A stretch of DNA of 64,000 nt from the NCBI GenBank assembly GCA_902489665.1, contig CABUAT010000003.1:1-64000 (forward strand), in the 5' to 3' direction. Below are positions 1 to 8,739 of the stretch, in pieces; position 1 is the stretch's first letter, and each line of letters starts with the position of its first letter. This stretch comes from an uncultured Collinsella sp. (lineage in GTDB: Bacteria; Actinomycetota; Coriobacteriia; Coriobacteriales; Coriobacteriaceae). The notes beneath the pieces were generated by a model, which saw only the letters and a program-made list of their open reading frames with translations, did no database searches and was not told the origin of the DNA. Made by a program: the position numbers and the translations under genes.

Positions 1-2
1 TG

Positions 3-296
3 ACGCTCGCCGTCAGCTCCTGCATGGTCGTTCCCATGGTCATCATCATGTCGCTGTACGGTGCCTGTGAGGGTCTGACGCACATGCCCGGCGGCATCCT
101 TGCGAACCTGTATTCCGTGCCCGCGATCTGGATGATCAACATCCCGCATAATTTTGTGATGGCGCTGCCGTGGAACCTTTTGGTAGCCGGTCCGATTTCC
201 CGCTTCGTCTTCCGTCGCGCCTTCCCTGTGGGGACGGTTTTCGAGGAGGAGCATGCCGAGCTCTTGGAGCAGGCTATGGCTCCTGAGTGCGAGTAG
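3..296 (+). CDS. C-terminal part of an integral membrane protein (5' end outside window)
   Basis: The reading frame is open from the first base of the window, so the start of the gene lies upstream. The visible residues are hydrophobic: one membrane segment (VVPMVIIMSLYGA), a short loop and a second segment around HNFVMALPWNLLVAGPI, ending in an acidic cytoplasmic-looking tail. The glycine-rich membrane pattern would fit the substrate-binding S component of an ECF vitamin transporter, but that is only a guess and no diagnostic motif is visible. It is followed by a strong hairpin terminator and is unlikely to be co-transcribed with the downstream activase gene. Confidence 0.55.
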   Translation, partial: TLAVSSCMVVPMVIIMSLYGACEGLTHMPGGILANLYSVPAIWMINIPHNFVMALPWNLLVAGPISRFVFRRAFPVGTVFEEEHAELLEQAMAPECE

Positions 297-462
297 CTCG
301 CTTAGGGATCTGCTGAGCGCGGGCGACTTGCTTGGTTGGAGCCCTAAGCGTGGATAGCTCTCTCGGCGACATCGCGGGCGTGAGCGGTGCGCATGACCGG
401 AGGGCCCGTGCTGCTCCGTTGCCCGACGTGCTAGCGCGCAGAACAATCTGTTGGTGCATTCG

Positions 463-496
463 GCGGCTGCTGAAGCGTTTCGGCAGCCGCTTTTTA
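463..496 (+). terminator. Rho-independent terminator
   Basis: An 8-bp perfect stem (GCGGCTGC / GCAGCCGC) with a 12-nt loop is followed directly by TTTTTAT. It ends the transcript of the membrane protein at the window start. The rest of the gap 297-577 holds no ORF with coding character. Confidence 0.8.
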
Positions 497-507
497 TACG
501 GAGTTTA

Positions 508-528
508 AATACAACAGTCTGTTGTATT
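508..528. promoter_or_regulatory. Palindromic operator, probably for the TetR regulator of this operon
   Basis: AATACAACA and TGTTGTATT form a perfect 9-bp inverted repeat around a 3-nt centre (GTC), about 50 bp upstream of the activase start. A TATATC sequence at 540-545 could be the -10 box, which would place the operator over the -35 region. TetR proteins bind such palindromes, and a TetR gene is the last gene of this operon, so negative autoregulation is inferred. Confidence 0.6.
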
Positions 529-577
529 ACGTAGAGTGGTATATCTCTAGCGGGAAAAATGCGAGAGACGGAGCATT

Positions 578-3500
578 ATGGCGTTGCTAGTAGGACTGGA
601 CGTAGGGTCGACGACGACCAAAGTTTACGCGATGCACGAGGATATGACCGAGGCGTGGTGGGGATATCGCCGCCACGGGGCGTGTCAGACAGCGAGCGTG
701 CGCGCCATGCTCGGCGAGCTCGCCGAGCGCTTTCCCCATGAGTCACTGCGCGTTGCGGTGACCGGCTCGGGTGCGCGCGATATCGCGACCGCGCTGGGCG
801 CCTCGTACGTTCAGGAGGTGGTCGCCAACGCGCTCGCGATCAGCAGGTTCTATCCGCAGACGCGCTGCGCCATCGAGCTGGGCGGCCAAGACGCCAAGAT
901 GATCTTCTTCCGCACCAACGATAAGGGAGACATCGAGGTTGCCGACATGCGCATGAACGGCTCGTGCGCAGGCGGTACCGGTGCATTTATCGACGAGATG
1001 GCAAAGCTCATGGGGGTCGGCACCGAATCGGGCGAGTTCGAGCAGCTCGCAAGCCGGGGAACGACCGTCCACGAGGTCTCGGGCCGCTGCGGCGTGTACG
1101 CAAAGACCGATATCCAGCCGCTGCTCAACGAGGGCATTCCTACCACCGACCTGGCGCTTTCGGCGCTTCACGCGGTCGCCCGCCAAACGATCGGCGGTCT
1201 GGCCCAGGGTATCGACATCGAGCCGCCGGTAATCTTCGAGGGCGGTACGCTCGCCTACAACCCCACACTGGTCCGCGTGTTCCGGGAGCAACTGAATCTA
1301 TCGGACGATCAGGTTATCGTCCCGCGCGATCCGCAGATCATGGTCGCGCGCGGTGCCGCCCTGTCGCTGACCGACATGTTCGCATCGTCCCAACCGATCG
1401 ACCTTCCCGACGCTTTTGTCCGGCTGGATAAGCTCGAGACGGTCGCGCCCGCAAGCGGGGAGGGACGTCTTGCCCAGCCCTTTTTTGCCACACCTGCCGA
1501 GCAGGCGGATTTTACGGCACGCCATGGCAAAGAGACGCCGGCAAAGGGTCCGGATGCGTATGCGCCCGGAGAGACGGTGCGTGTGGCGCTCGGTATCGAT
1601 TCGGGGAGCACGACGACCAAGTTCGCCCTGGTCGATGAGGCGGGTGAGCTTGTCGATTCGTTCTACGCGTCTAATAACGGCAGACCGCTCGACGTCGCCC
1701 AACAGGGTCTTGTCAGCTTGAAGAACCGCTGGGAGACAGCGGGAGTCACGCTTGCGATCGATGCCGTGGGCACCACGGGATACGGCGAGGAGCTTTTCGC
1801 GCGCGCGTTCCACGCCGACTACCATACGGTCGAGACGGTCGCGCACGCCCGCGCCGCGTGCGCATGCGTTCCCGATGCGACCTTCGTGCTCGACATCGGC
1901 GGACAGGATATGAAGGCCATCTGGCTCAACCGCGGCGTGCTGACCGATATCGTCGTCAACGAGGCGTGCTCTGCGGGCTGCGGCTCGTTCCTCGAGGGTT
2001 TTGCCAAAAACCTTGGAATAGCCGTTGAGGATATCGCGACCGAGGCATTTTCGTCCAAAGCTCCCGCCGTTCTCGGCAGCCGCTGCACGGTGTTCATGAA
2101 CAGCAGCGTCGTTTCCGAGCAGCGGCGCGGTAAGGGTCCGGGCGACATCATGGCCGGTCTCTGCCGTTCGATTATCGAGAACGTGTTCACCAAGGTCATT
2201 CGCGTTTCAAATCTCAACCGTCTGGGCGACAAAGTCGTCGTCCAGGGCGGCACGTTCCGAAACGACGCGGTGCTGCGCGCATTCGAGCAGTATCTGGGCA
2301 AACCCGTCACGCGTGCACCCCACCCGGGGCTGATGGGCGCTATCGGTATCGCCCTGCTCGCGCGCGAGGAATGCCGCAAGGGCGACGCCGGCACGTCGTT
2401 TATCGGGCTCGATGCCGTGGAGCGCTTCGAGCATCGCGAGTTCGGCGGCGTTACCTGCCGTCGGTGCAACAACCGCTGCCAGCGCGCGGTCGTGGCATTT
2501 GGCGACGGCTCGCTTTACGTCACGGGCAATCGCTGCCCGCGCGGCGGCGCCATCTCATGGGATGAGCTCGTGCGCGAGGTTCCCGCGGCGGAGGAGCTGC
2601 GTCCGCAGGGTGCTTGCGAGGCACAGGCACCCGGCACGGGGCGCGACCGGACCGCGGCTGCCCCCAATCTCTTTGTCGACCGCGAGAAGCTGCTGTTCGA
2701 GTCGTGCCCCACGGTTCCCGTCTGCGGGGGGCGCGATGTCACGATCGGCATTCCCCGTGTGCTCGAGTTCTGGGACACCATGCCGTTCTGGTCGACGTTC
2801 TTCAGCACGCTCGGCTTTAAGGTGCGCGTCTCGGGACGCAGCACCAAGGCGATGTACGAGCGCGGTCTGGCGCACGTCACATCCGACACCGTGTGCTTCC
2901 CGGCCAAGCTCGTCCACGGGCACATCCGCAATCTCGTCGACGCCGGCGTCGACCGCATCTTCATGCCCATCATCACGACGGTGCCCACCGAAAACACCGC
3001 CTCTACCAGCGAGTGGATGTGCGCCGTCGTAAAGGGATACCCCTACGTGATGCGCAATTCCGATAACCCGGAGGAGCGTTTCGGCGTTCCGTTCGATACG
3101 CCGCTGTTCCACTGGTACGACGAGGGCGACCGAAACCGCCAGCTCAAGGCGTGGTGCAAGGAGACCTTCGATATCGATGCCGACCTGGTTGCCAAGGCGA
3201 CCGAGCAGGCGGACCGCGCGCGGCAGACGTTTGAGAACCAGCTGCAGCTGCGCGGCAGGCAGGTGCTCGAGAACGTGCGCGAGGACGGCGGCTACGCGGT
3301 GGTGATCGCTTCGCGCCCGTACCACAACGACCCGCTGGTCAACCACGGGCTGCCCAAGCTCTTCTCTGAGCGCGGCATCCCCGTGCTGACGCCCGATGCG
3401 GTGCCGGGGGTCTGCAACGTCGATCTTTCCAACAGCCGCATCGACATCGTGAACAACTACCATGCGCGCATGCTGTCGTGCGCGGTCATCGTCGCATCGA

Positions 3501-5017
3501 CGCCCGAGCTCGAGCTCGTGCAGATGGGCAGCTTCGGCTGCGGCCACGATGCGTATCTCACCGACGAGATCGCGCGCATGATGGGCGAGATGGGCTCCAA
3601 GGTTCCGATGATGATCAAGCTCGATGAGAGCGACGTCGCCGGTCCCATGGGCATTCGCGTGCGTTCGTTTATCGAGTCGGTCAACCGTCGTCGCGCGGAG
3701 GAGCGTGCCGAGGGCGCCCGGGTGCACGCGGTCCATCCGCTCGACGACCCGTATAAGGTCAAGTACACCAAGCGCGACCGGCACGACAAGATCGCGCTGG
3801 TCCCCAACACCTCCCATGCGTTCTGCAGGCTCATGACCGCGGCGATGCGCAATCAGGGCGTGCGCGCCGAGGCCCTTGATATCGGGCGCGAGGATGCCAT
3901 CCGCCTGGGCAAACGCTATGTGCACAACGACATCTGCTTCCCCGCGCAAATCGTGATCGGCGAGGCGCTCGCGGCACTCGAGAGCGGTAAGTACGACCCG
4001 CACGACGTCGCCGTGGTGACTGGCAAGTATATCGGCGACTGCCGCCTGACGCACTACATGCCCCTGCTGCGCCGCGCGCTCGACGACGCGGGATACGACT
4101 ATGTCCCGGTGCTCACCAACGACGACGTCGATGCCCACAATGCGCATCCGGGCTTCAAGCTCGGCCTTGGCCCGAGCATCCAGATCGCCTACGGTCTTCC
4201 CATGATCGATGCCCTCGAGGCCATGCTTAGGCGCATCCGTCCCTACGAGCTCGAGAAGGGCGCGGCGGACGCTGCGTTCGACCGCGCGCTCGATGAGGTT
4301 ATCGAGGGCATGGAGCGCTCCGGGCTGAGAGGCCAGGCGACGGGCTTCAAACGCGCGCTTGCGATCATGGACGCCGTTCCGTACGACCGCTCGAACCCGC
4401 ATCCGACCGTTCTCATCGTGGGCGAGTACCTGCTCAATTTCCATCTCGGCGCCAACCACGAGATCGAGCGCTACCTCGAGGACAACGGGCTCGAGGTCAT
4501 CGAGGCGCGCATGACCGACGTGATCCGCAAGACCTATTTCTACAAGCATGCGCAGTCGCGCGAGTTCCACGTCGACCTGTCGCTGCCCGAAAAGGCCTGG
4601 TACGCCACGGCGGACAACCTGTTCGAGCTCGCGCACGACCGTTGCGACCGCCTGGGCGCGGCGAGCCCGCTCTACGAGCCGCCGACGCGCATGCCCGAGC
4701 TCGTGCGCGCGAGCGATAAGATCCTGCACCATACGTTCGATGCGGGCGAGGGCGTGCTGATTCCGGCGGAGATCCTCGAGCACGCCAAGCGCGGCTGCCG
4801 CAACTTCGTGATCCTGCAGCCGTTCGGGTGTCTGCCCAACCATGTCGTGGGGCGCGGGCTCATCCATGCGCTCAAGGAGCAGTATCCCACGGCGCAGTTC
4901 CTGCCGCTCGACTACGATCCCGACGTGAGCTTCGCCAACGTGGAGAACCGTCTTCAGATGCTCATCATGAACGCCAAGGCGCAGGGGTGCGGTGAGACGC
5001 ATGGCGAGACCGCGTAA
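578..5017 (+). CDS. Fused 2-hydroxyacyl-CoA dehydratase activase / HgdB-like protein (BadF/BcrA ATPase, DUF2229)
   Basis: This 1479-aa protein has two ASKHA-type BadF/BadG/BcrA ATPase modules. Each has a phosphate-binding loop (GLDVGSTTTK near residue 7; GIDSGSTTTK near 338), a GGQD(A/M)K motif, and a cysteine motif typical of the bridging [4Fe-4S] cluster (GSCAGGTGAF; EACSAGCGSF). A cysteine-rich segment follows near residue 626 (CRRCNNRC). Next is a DUF2229 module from about residue 706 and a long C-terminal region resembling dehydratase subunits (NDICFPAQIVIG). In the family, ATP hydrolysis drives electron transfer to a 2-hydroxyacyl-CoA dehydratase. In this giant fused form the true substrate is unknown. 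GGAG lies 4 nt before the ATG. The 3' end overlaps the TetR gene. Confidence 0.9.
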   Translation: MALLVGLDVGSTTTKVYAMHEDMTEAWWGYRRHGACQTASVRAMLGELAERFPHESLRVAVTGSGARDIATALGASYVQEVVANALAISRFYPQTRCAIELGGQDAKMIFFRTNDKGDIEVADMRMNGSCAGGTGAFIDEMAKLMGVGTESGEFEQLASRGTTVHEVSGRCGVYAKTDIQPLLNEGIPTTDLALSALHAVARQTIGGLAQGIDIEPPVIFEGGTLAYNPTLVRVFREQLNLSDDQVIVPRDPQIMVARGAALSLTDMFASSQPIDLPDAFVRLDKLETVAPASGEGRLAQPFFATPAEQADFTARHGKETPAKGPDAYAPGETVRVALGIDSGSTTTKFALVDEAGELVDSFYASNNGRPLDVAQQGLVSLKNRWETAGVTLAIDAVGTTGYGEELFARAFHADYHTVETVAHARAACACVPDATFVLDIGGQDMKAIWLNRGVLTDIVVNEACSAGCGSFLEGFAKNLGIAVEDIATEAFSSKAPAVLGSRCTVFMNSSVVSEQRRGKGPGDIMAGLCRSIIENVFTKVIRVSNLNRLGDKVVVQGGTFRNDAVLRAFEQYLGKPVTRAPHPGLMGAIGIALLAREECRKGDAGTSFIGLDAVERFEHREFGGVTCRRCNNRCQRAVVAFGDGSLYVTGNRCPRGGAISWDELVREVPAAEELRPQGACEAQAPGTGRDRTAAAPNLFVDREKLLFESCPTVPVCGGRDVTIGIPRVLEFWDTMPFWSTFFSTLGFKVRVSGRSTKAMYERGLAHVTSDTVCFPAKLVHGHIRNLVDAGVDRIFMPIITTVPTENTASTSEWMCAVVKGYPYVMRNSDNPEERFGVPFDTPLFHWYDEGDRNRQLKAWCKETFDIDADLVAKATEQADRARQTFENQLQLRGRQVLENVREDGGYAVVIASRPYHNDPLVNHGLPKLFSERGIPVLTPDAVPGVCNVDLSNSRIDIVNNYHARMLSCAVIVASTPELELVQMGSFGCGHDAYLTDEIARMMGEMGSKVPMMIKLDESDVAGPMGIRVRSFIESVNRRRAEERAEGARVHAVHPLDDPYKVKYTKRDRHDKIALVPNTSHAFCRLMTAAMRNQGVRAEALDIGREDAIRLGKRYVHNDICFPAQIVIGEALAALESGKYDPHDVAVVTGKYIGDCRLTHYMPLLRRALDDAGYDYVPVLTNDDVDAHNAHPGFKLGLGPSIQIAYGLPMIDALEAMLRRIRPYELEKGAADAAFDRALDEVIEGMERSGLRGQATGFKRALAIMDAVPYDRSNPHPTVLIVGEYLLNFHLGANHEIERYLEDNGLEVIEARMTDVIRKTYFYKHAQSREFHVDLSLPEKAWYATADNLFELAHDRCDRLGAASPLYEPPTRMPELVRASDKILHHTFDAGEGVLIPAEILEHAKRGCRNFVILQPFGCLPNHVVGRGLIHALKEQYPTAQFLPLDYDPDVSFANVENRLQMLIMNAKAQGCGETHGETA

Positions 5018-5690
5018 GGACGCCGATGCGCCCGATGCACGCACCCGTATCATCGAGGCGTTTTGGGAGCTCATCGAGAACAACAGCATCTTCGAGCTGT
5101 CGGTTGGCGAGGTGACCCGCGCCGCCCAGTGCAATCGCGGAACGTTTTACTACTATTTTCACGATTTCGATGAACTCGTCGCCATCGCCATAGCCCAGCT
5201 GCTGCAGGATAACGAGCTCATCACCGATGCCCTCTGGCATTTTTCGAGCGAGGGCGACCTTTCGGCGTTCGACCGGCGCGACGTCCGCTGTCTGCTGCGG
5301 CGCATCGTCATCACCATGAGGGCGGGTGCCGCCGAGCAGGTCGTGCAGGGCATCCATACGATCGTCATCGACCGCGTGAGAGAGATCGTCCACCCCGACG
5401 GAGAAGAGCTCAAGGCAGATTCGAGCTTTGCGGTGGGCTTTCTGGTCTCGGGCATCATGGGCTTTGTGATGGCGGTCGGCTTTGCCCGGGAGGGCGGCGA
5501 GGAGATAGACCTCGAGCAGCTGGGGGACAGCGCGTGCGCGTACCTGAGGGCGGTCGCCATGCAGACGGTGGAAACGGTCGCGCAAGTCGAGGGCGTCGAT
5601 ACATCCGAGCTGCTCGAACGCGTCTCCAAGGAGGCCGATGCCTATCGCGCATCGCGTGCGACGAGTCCCGACGTGGTGAAAGACGCCTAG
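5001..5690 (+). CDS. TetR/AcrR family transcriptional regulator
   Basis: The N-terminal 50 residues form a TetR helix-turn-helix (TRIIEAFWELIE...VGEVTRAAQCNRGTFYYYFHDFDEL). The remainder is a helical ligand-binding domain with a hydrophobic C-terminal half. I chose ATG 5001 (MARPRKDADAP); an in-frame GTG at 4992 is possible. The gene begins inside the 3' end of the dehydratase-activase gene, so the two are translationally linked. The inverted repeat at 508-528 is its likely target. The ligand is not evident. Confidence 0.85.
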   Translation: MARPRKDADAPDARTRIIEAFWELIENNSIFELSVGEVTRAAQCNRGTFYYYFHDFDELVAIAIAQLLQDNELITDALWHFSSEGDLSAFDRRDVRCLLRRIVITMRAGAAEQVVQGIHTIVIDRVREIVHPDGEELKADSSFAVGFLVSGIMGFVMAVGFAREGGEEIDLEQLGDSACAYLRAVAMQTVETVAQVEGVDTSELLERVSKEADAYRASRATSPDVVKDA

Positions 5691-5715
5691 GGTTTCTCTT
5701 GCGGGGCGCCTGTCG

Positions 5716-5743
5716 CGCATCGCGCGGTGAGTCCCGCGATGCG
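5716..5743. repeat. Hairpin downstream of the TetR gene
   Basis: CGCATCGCG and CGCGATGCG form a perfect 9-bp stem with a 10-nt loop. No T-tract follows, so it is not a canonical terminator. A related sequence lies just upstream inside the end of the TetR gene, suggesting a small local duplication. No clear clpC promoter could be assigned in 5691-5882. Confidence 0.45.
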
Positions 5744-5882
5744 GTCATAACCTGCATTCATGTGAGCCGGGTTTATAGATATTCCTCCAGCTGTTAACAT
5801 AGACAACCTGTGGGTAAAGAGACAAAAGCGCCGCCGACGGGCGGGCGTTTTGATTTCGATGAACTCATGTAAGGAAACGAGC

Positions 5883-8525
5883 ATGTTAGATAGATTTACC
5901 GATCGAGCGCGCAAGGTCATGTCGATGGCCAAACAGGAGGCGCTCGATCTGCACTCAAATAAGGTGGGCACCGAGCACCTGCTGCTCGCACTCGCCAAGG
6001 AGGACGAGGGCATCGCTGCCGAGGCGCTGCGCTCGCTTGATATCTCCTACGACGACATCATGGACACCCTCAAGGAGGTCCAGACCACGGTTCCCGAGCC
6101 CAGCGAGGAGACCGAGGCTGCCAAGCTTGCCTTTACGCCGCTCGTCATTAGCGTGATGGAGCGCTCCTTCCGCGTGGCACGTGAGAACAACCAGACCTAC
6201 GTGTCGACCGAGCACTTGCTGATTGGCATCGTCGAAGAGGGTAACGGCATGGCCATGGACATCCTCATGCGCCTGGGTGTGTCGTCCGCCTCCATCAAAA
6301 AGGCTATCGAGAAACTTACCGCCAAGGACCAGGACAAGAAGCGTCCGCTCGCCGGCGCCGGTGCCGGGCGTCCCGGTGCGGGCCTGCCGTTCTTTAGCGG
6401 CTCGGACGCGTCGCAGCAAAAGGGGAGCGGCACCGATACGCTTAAGCAGTTCGCCACCAACCTTACGCAGAAGGCGCGCGACGGCGAGCTCGACCCTGTA
6501 ATTGGTCGCGAAAAGGAAGTCCAGCGTATGATGGAGATCCTTTCGCGTCGCACCAAGAACAATCCGCTTATCTTGGGCGACCCCGGCGTGGGCAAGACGG
6601 CCATCGTCGAGGGTCTGGCTCAGCAGATTGCAGCTGGCAACGTGCCCGAGAACCTTATGAACCAGAACATCTGGACGCTCGACCTGCCGGGCCTCGTTGC
6701 GGGCGCCAAGTATCGCGGTGAGTTTGAGGAGCGCCTCAAGAACGTGATCCAGGAGGCCACCGAAGCTGACGACGTCATCCTGTTTATTGACGAGATGCAC
6801 ACCATCATCGGTGCCGGCTCTGCCGAGGGCTCCATCGACGCGAGCTCCATGCTCAAGCCCGTGCTCGCGCGCGGTGCCTTCCAGATTATCGGTGCCACCA
6901 CGGCCGAGGAATTCCGCAAGTACCTCACCAAGGACCCGGCCTTCGAGCGTCGCTTCCAGACCATCGATGTCGAGGAGCCGAGCGTCGAGGACACGGTCAA
7001 GATCCTGACCGCGCTCAAGCCGCGCTACGAGGAGCACCACCATGTGCGCTATACGCAGGGTGCTATCGAGGCCGCCGCGAACCTCTCCGACCGCTACATC
7101 CAGGATCGCTTCCTGCCCGATAAGGCCATCGACCTCATTGACGAGGCCGGCGCCCGCGCCCGCATCGCCGCCAACCGCGCGCCCGAGCCGGTGCGCGAGG
7201 CCGAGCATCGCGTGGAGGAGCTTAAGGCCGCCGCGCAGGAGGCCACCGAGAGCGACGACATGAACAAGGCCGCCGAGATCACCGAGCAGCAAAAGGCTGC
7301 CGAGATTGAGCTCGCCGAGGCCAAGGCTGCCTGGACGGCCGAGCTCGACGCCAGCCCGCTCACCATCGATGTCTCCCAGATTGCCGACATCGTGTCCGTG
7401 ACCTCGGGCGTGCCGGTGTCCTCGCTCACCGAGAGCGAGAGCCGCCGCCTGCTGCAGGCCGAAAGCGTGCTCAAGACGCGCATCATCGGTCAGGACGAGG
7501 CCGTCGAGGCCGTTGCCAAGGCCGTGCGCCGCAGCCGCTCGCCGCTCAAGGACCCGCGTCGCCCCGGCGGCAGCTTTATCTTCCTGGGCCCCACCGGCAC
7601 GGGCAAAACCGAGCTCGCCAAGACGCTCGCCGAGTATCTCTTTGGCAGCAAGGACGCGCTCATCAGCTTCGATATGTCGGAGTTTGGCAGTGAGTTCGAG
7701 GTCTCCAAGCTCATCGGTAGCCCCCCGGGCTATGTGGGCCACGACGAGGGCGGCCAGCTTACCAAGGCCGTTCGTCGCCACCCGTACTCGGTCGTGCTGT
7801 TCGACGAGATCGAGAAGGCGCATCCCGACATCTTCAACATCCTGCTGCAGGTGCTGGAGGAGGGTCGTCTGACCGATAGCCAGGGCAAGACGGTTGACTT
7901 CCGCAACACCGTGATCATCATGACGTCCAACGTGGGCGCCCGCGAGATCGCGCAGGATGCGAGCGTCGGTTTTGGCACCACCGGTGAGCAGGGTCTCACG
8001 TCGAGCGAGATCCGCGGCCGTGCGATGGGCGAGCTCAAGCGCCTGTTCCGCCCCGAGCTGCTCAACCGTATCGACGACATCGTGGTGTTCCAGAAGCTTT
8101 CGGGCGAGAACCTCACCAAGATTGCCCACCTGCTGGTGGATGACTTGCGTCAGCGCCTGATCGCCAATGGCATGAACATCAAGCTCACCGATGCTGCCTA
8201 CGACAAGATCGTGGCCGAGGGCACCGACCTCACCAACGGTGCGCGTCCCTTGCGTCGTGCCATCCAAAAGCTCATCGAGGACCCGCTGTCCGAGGAGCTG
8301 CTGGCCGGCGAGTGGGGCGAGGGCGATACCGTCCTGTGCGACGTGGCCGATGGCAAGTTCGTCTTTAGCCACGGCACGGGCGAGATCCCGGCCCCGCGTC
8401 CAGCGGACGCGCTCGGCGGCGATACGACTCCGGCAGCGCCGCACACCGGAAACGCCGCGCCTGTGAGCAGTGGCGTGAGCTCGGGCCCCGGCGGCATGAT
8501 GCAAGCCGGTTCCGGCGCGCTGTAG
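5883..8525 (+). CDS. clpC: ATP-dependent Clp protease ATP-binding subunit ClpC
   Basis: A Hsp100 unfoldase of 880 aa that feeds substrates to ClpP. The order is: double Clp_N repeat (about 1-145), first AAA+ domain with Walker A GDPGVGKT near residue 232 and Walker B (ILFIDEMH), a UVR-type coiled middle region (about 430-480, rich in AEITEQQKAAEIELAEAK), a second AAA+ domain with GPTGTGKT near residue 569, and the D2-small domain. A Gly/Pro/Ala-rich tail of about 50 residues follows. AAGGAAA precedes ATG 5883 at proper spacing, so the longer frame from 5850 is rejected. It is monocistronic. No CtsR- or HspR-type operator was recognised. Confidence 0.96.
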   Translation: MLDRFTDRARKVMSMAKQEALDLHSNKVGTEHLLLALAKEDEGIAAEALRSLDISYDDIMDTLKEVQTTVPEPSEETEAAKLAFTPLVISVMERSFRVARENNQTYVSTEHLLIGIVEEGNGMAMDILMRLGVSSASIKKAIEKLTAKDQDKKRPLAGAGAGRPGAGLPFFSGSDASQQKGSGTDTLKQFATNLTQKARDGELDPVIGREKEVQRMMEILSRRTKNNPLILGDPGVGKTAIVEGLAQQIAAGNVPENLMNQNIWTLDLPGLVAGAKYRGEFEERLKNVIQEATEADDVILFIDEMHTIIGAGSAEGSIDASSMLKPVLARGAFQIIGATTAEEFRKYLTKDPAFERRFQTIDVEEPSVEDTVKILTALKPRYEEHHHVRYTQGAIEAAANLSDRYIQDRFLPDKAIDLIDEAGARARIAANRAPEPVREAEHRVEELKAAAQEATESDDMNKAAEITEQQKAAEIELAEAKAAWTAELDASPLTIDVSQIADIVSVTSGVPVSSLTESESRRLLQAESVLKTRIIGQDEAVEAVAKAVRRSRSPLKDPRRPGGSFIFLGPTGTGKTELAKTLAEYLFGSKDALISFDMSEFGSEFEVSKLIGSPPGYVGHDEGGQLTKAVRRHPYSVVLFDEIEKAHPDIFNILLQVLEEGRLTDSQGKTVDFRNTVIIMTSNVGAREIAQDASVGFGTTGEQGLTSSEIRGRAMGELKRLFRPELLNRIDDIVVFQKLSGENLTKIAHLLVDDLRQRLIANGMNIKLTDAAYDKIVAEGTDLTNGARPLRRAIQKLIEDPLSEELLAGEWGEGDTVLCDVADGKFVFSHGTGEIPAPRPADALGGDTTPAAPHTGNAAPVSSGVSSGPGGMMQAGSGAL

Positions 8526-8550
8526 GGCGTGGCGACAATTTGATACGCGC

Positions 8551-8584
8551 AATCGAGGCGCTCCGGAAAGGGCGCCTCGATTTG
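8551..8584 (+). terminator. Terminator of clpC
   Basis: AATCGAGGCGC (8551-8561) pairs perfectly with GCGCCTCGATT (8572-8582), leaving a 10-nt loop. The 3' end runs into a short T-rich stretch (TTTG). Confidence 0.75.
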
Positions 8585-8739
8585 TAGAGCTGCGGAAGTT
8601 GTGACCGTTACGCTATACGGTCCACCGTTAGCCGATGATGCGAGGGCGCTCGGCGTTTTCGACTGGTTTATGCACGCAAAGTCTGGGAATATACAAGTCG
8701 CATGTCTTACTGTCTAACCAGTTGCGCCAAGGAGGCACC

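Noticed and set aside
5850..5882. Longer clpC start in frame at 5850
   Set aside because: It has no ribosome-binding site; ATG 5883 has AAGGAAA at the correct distance and matches the ClpC N terminus.
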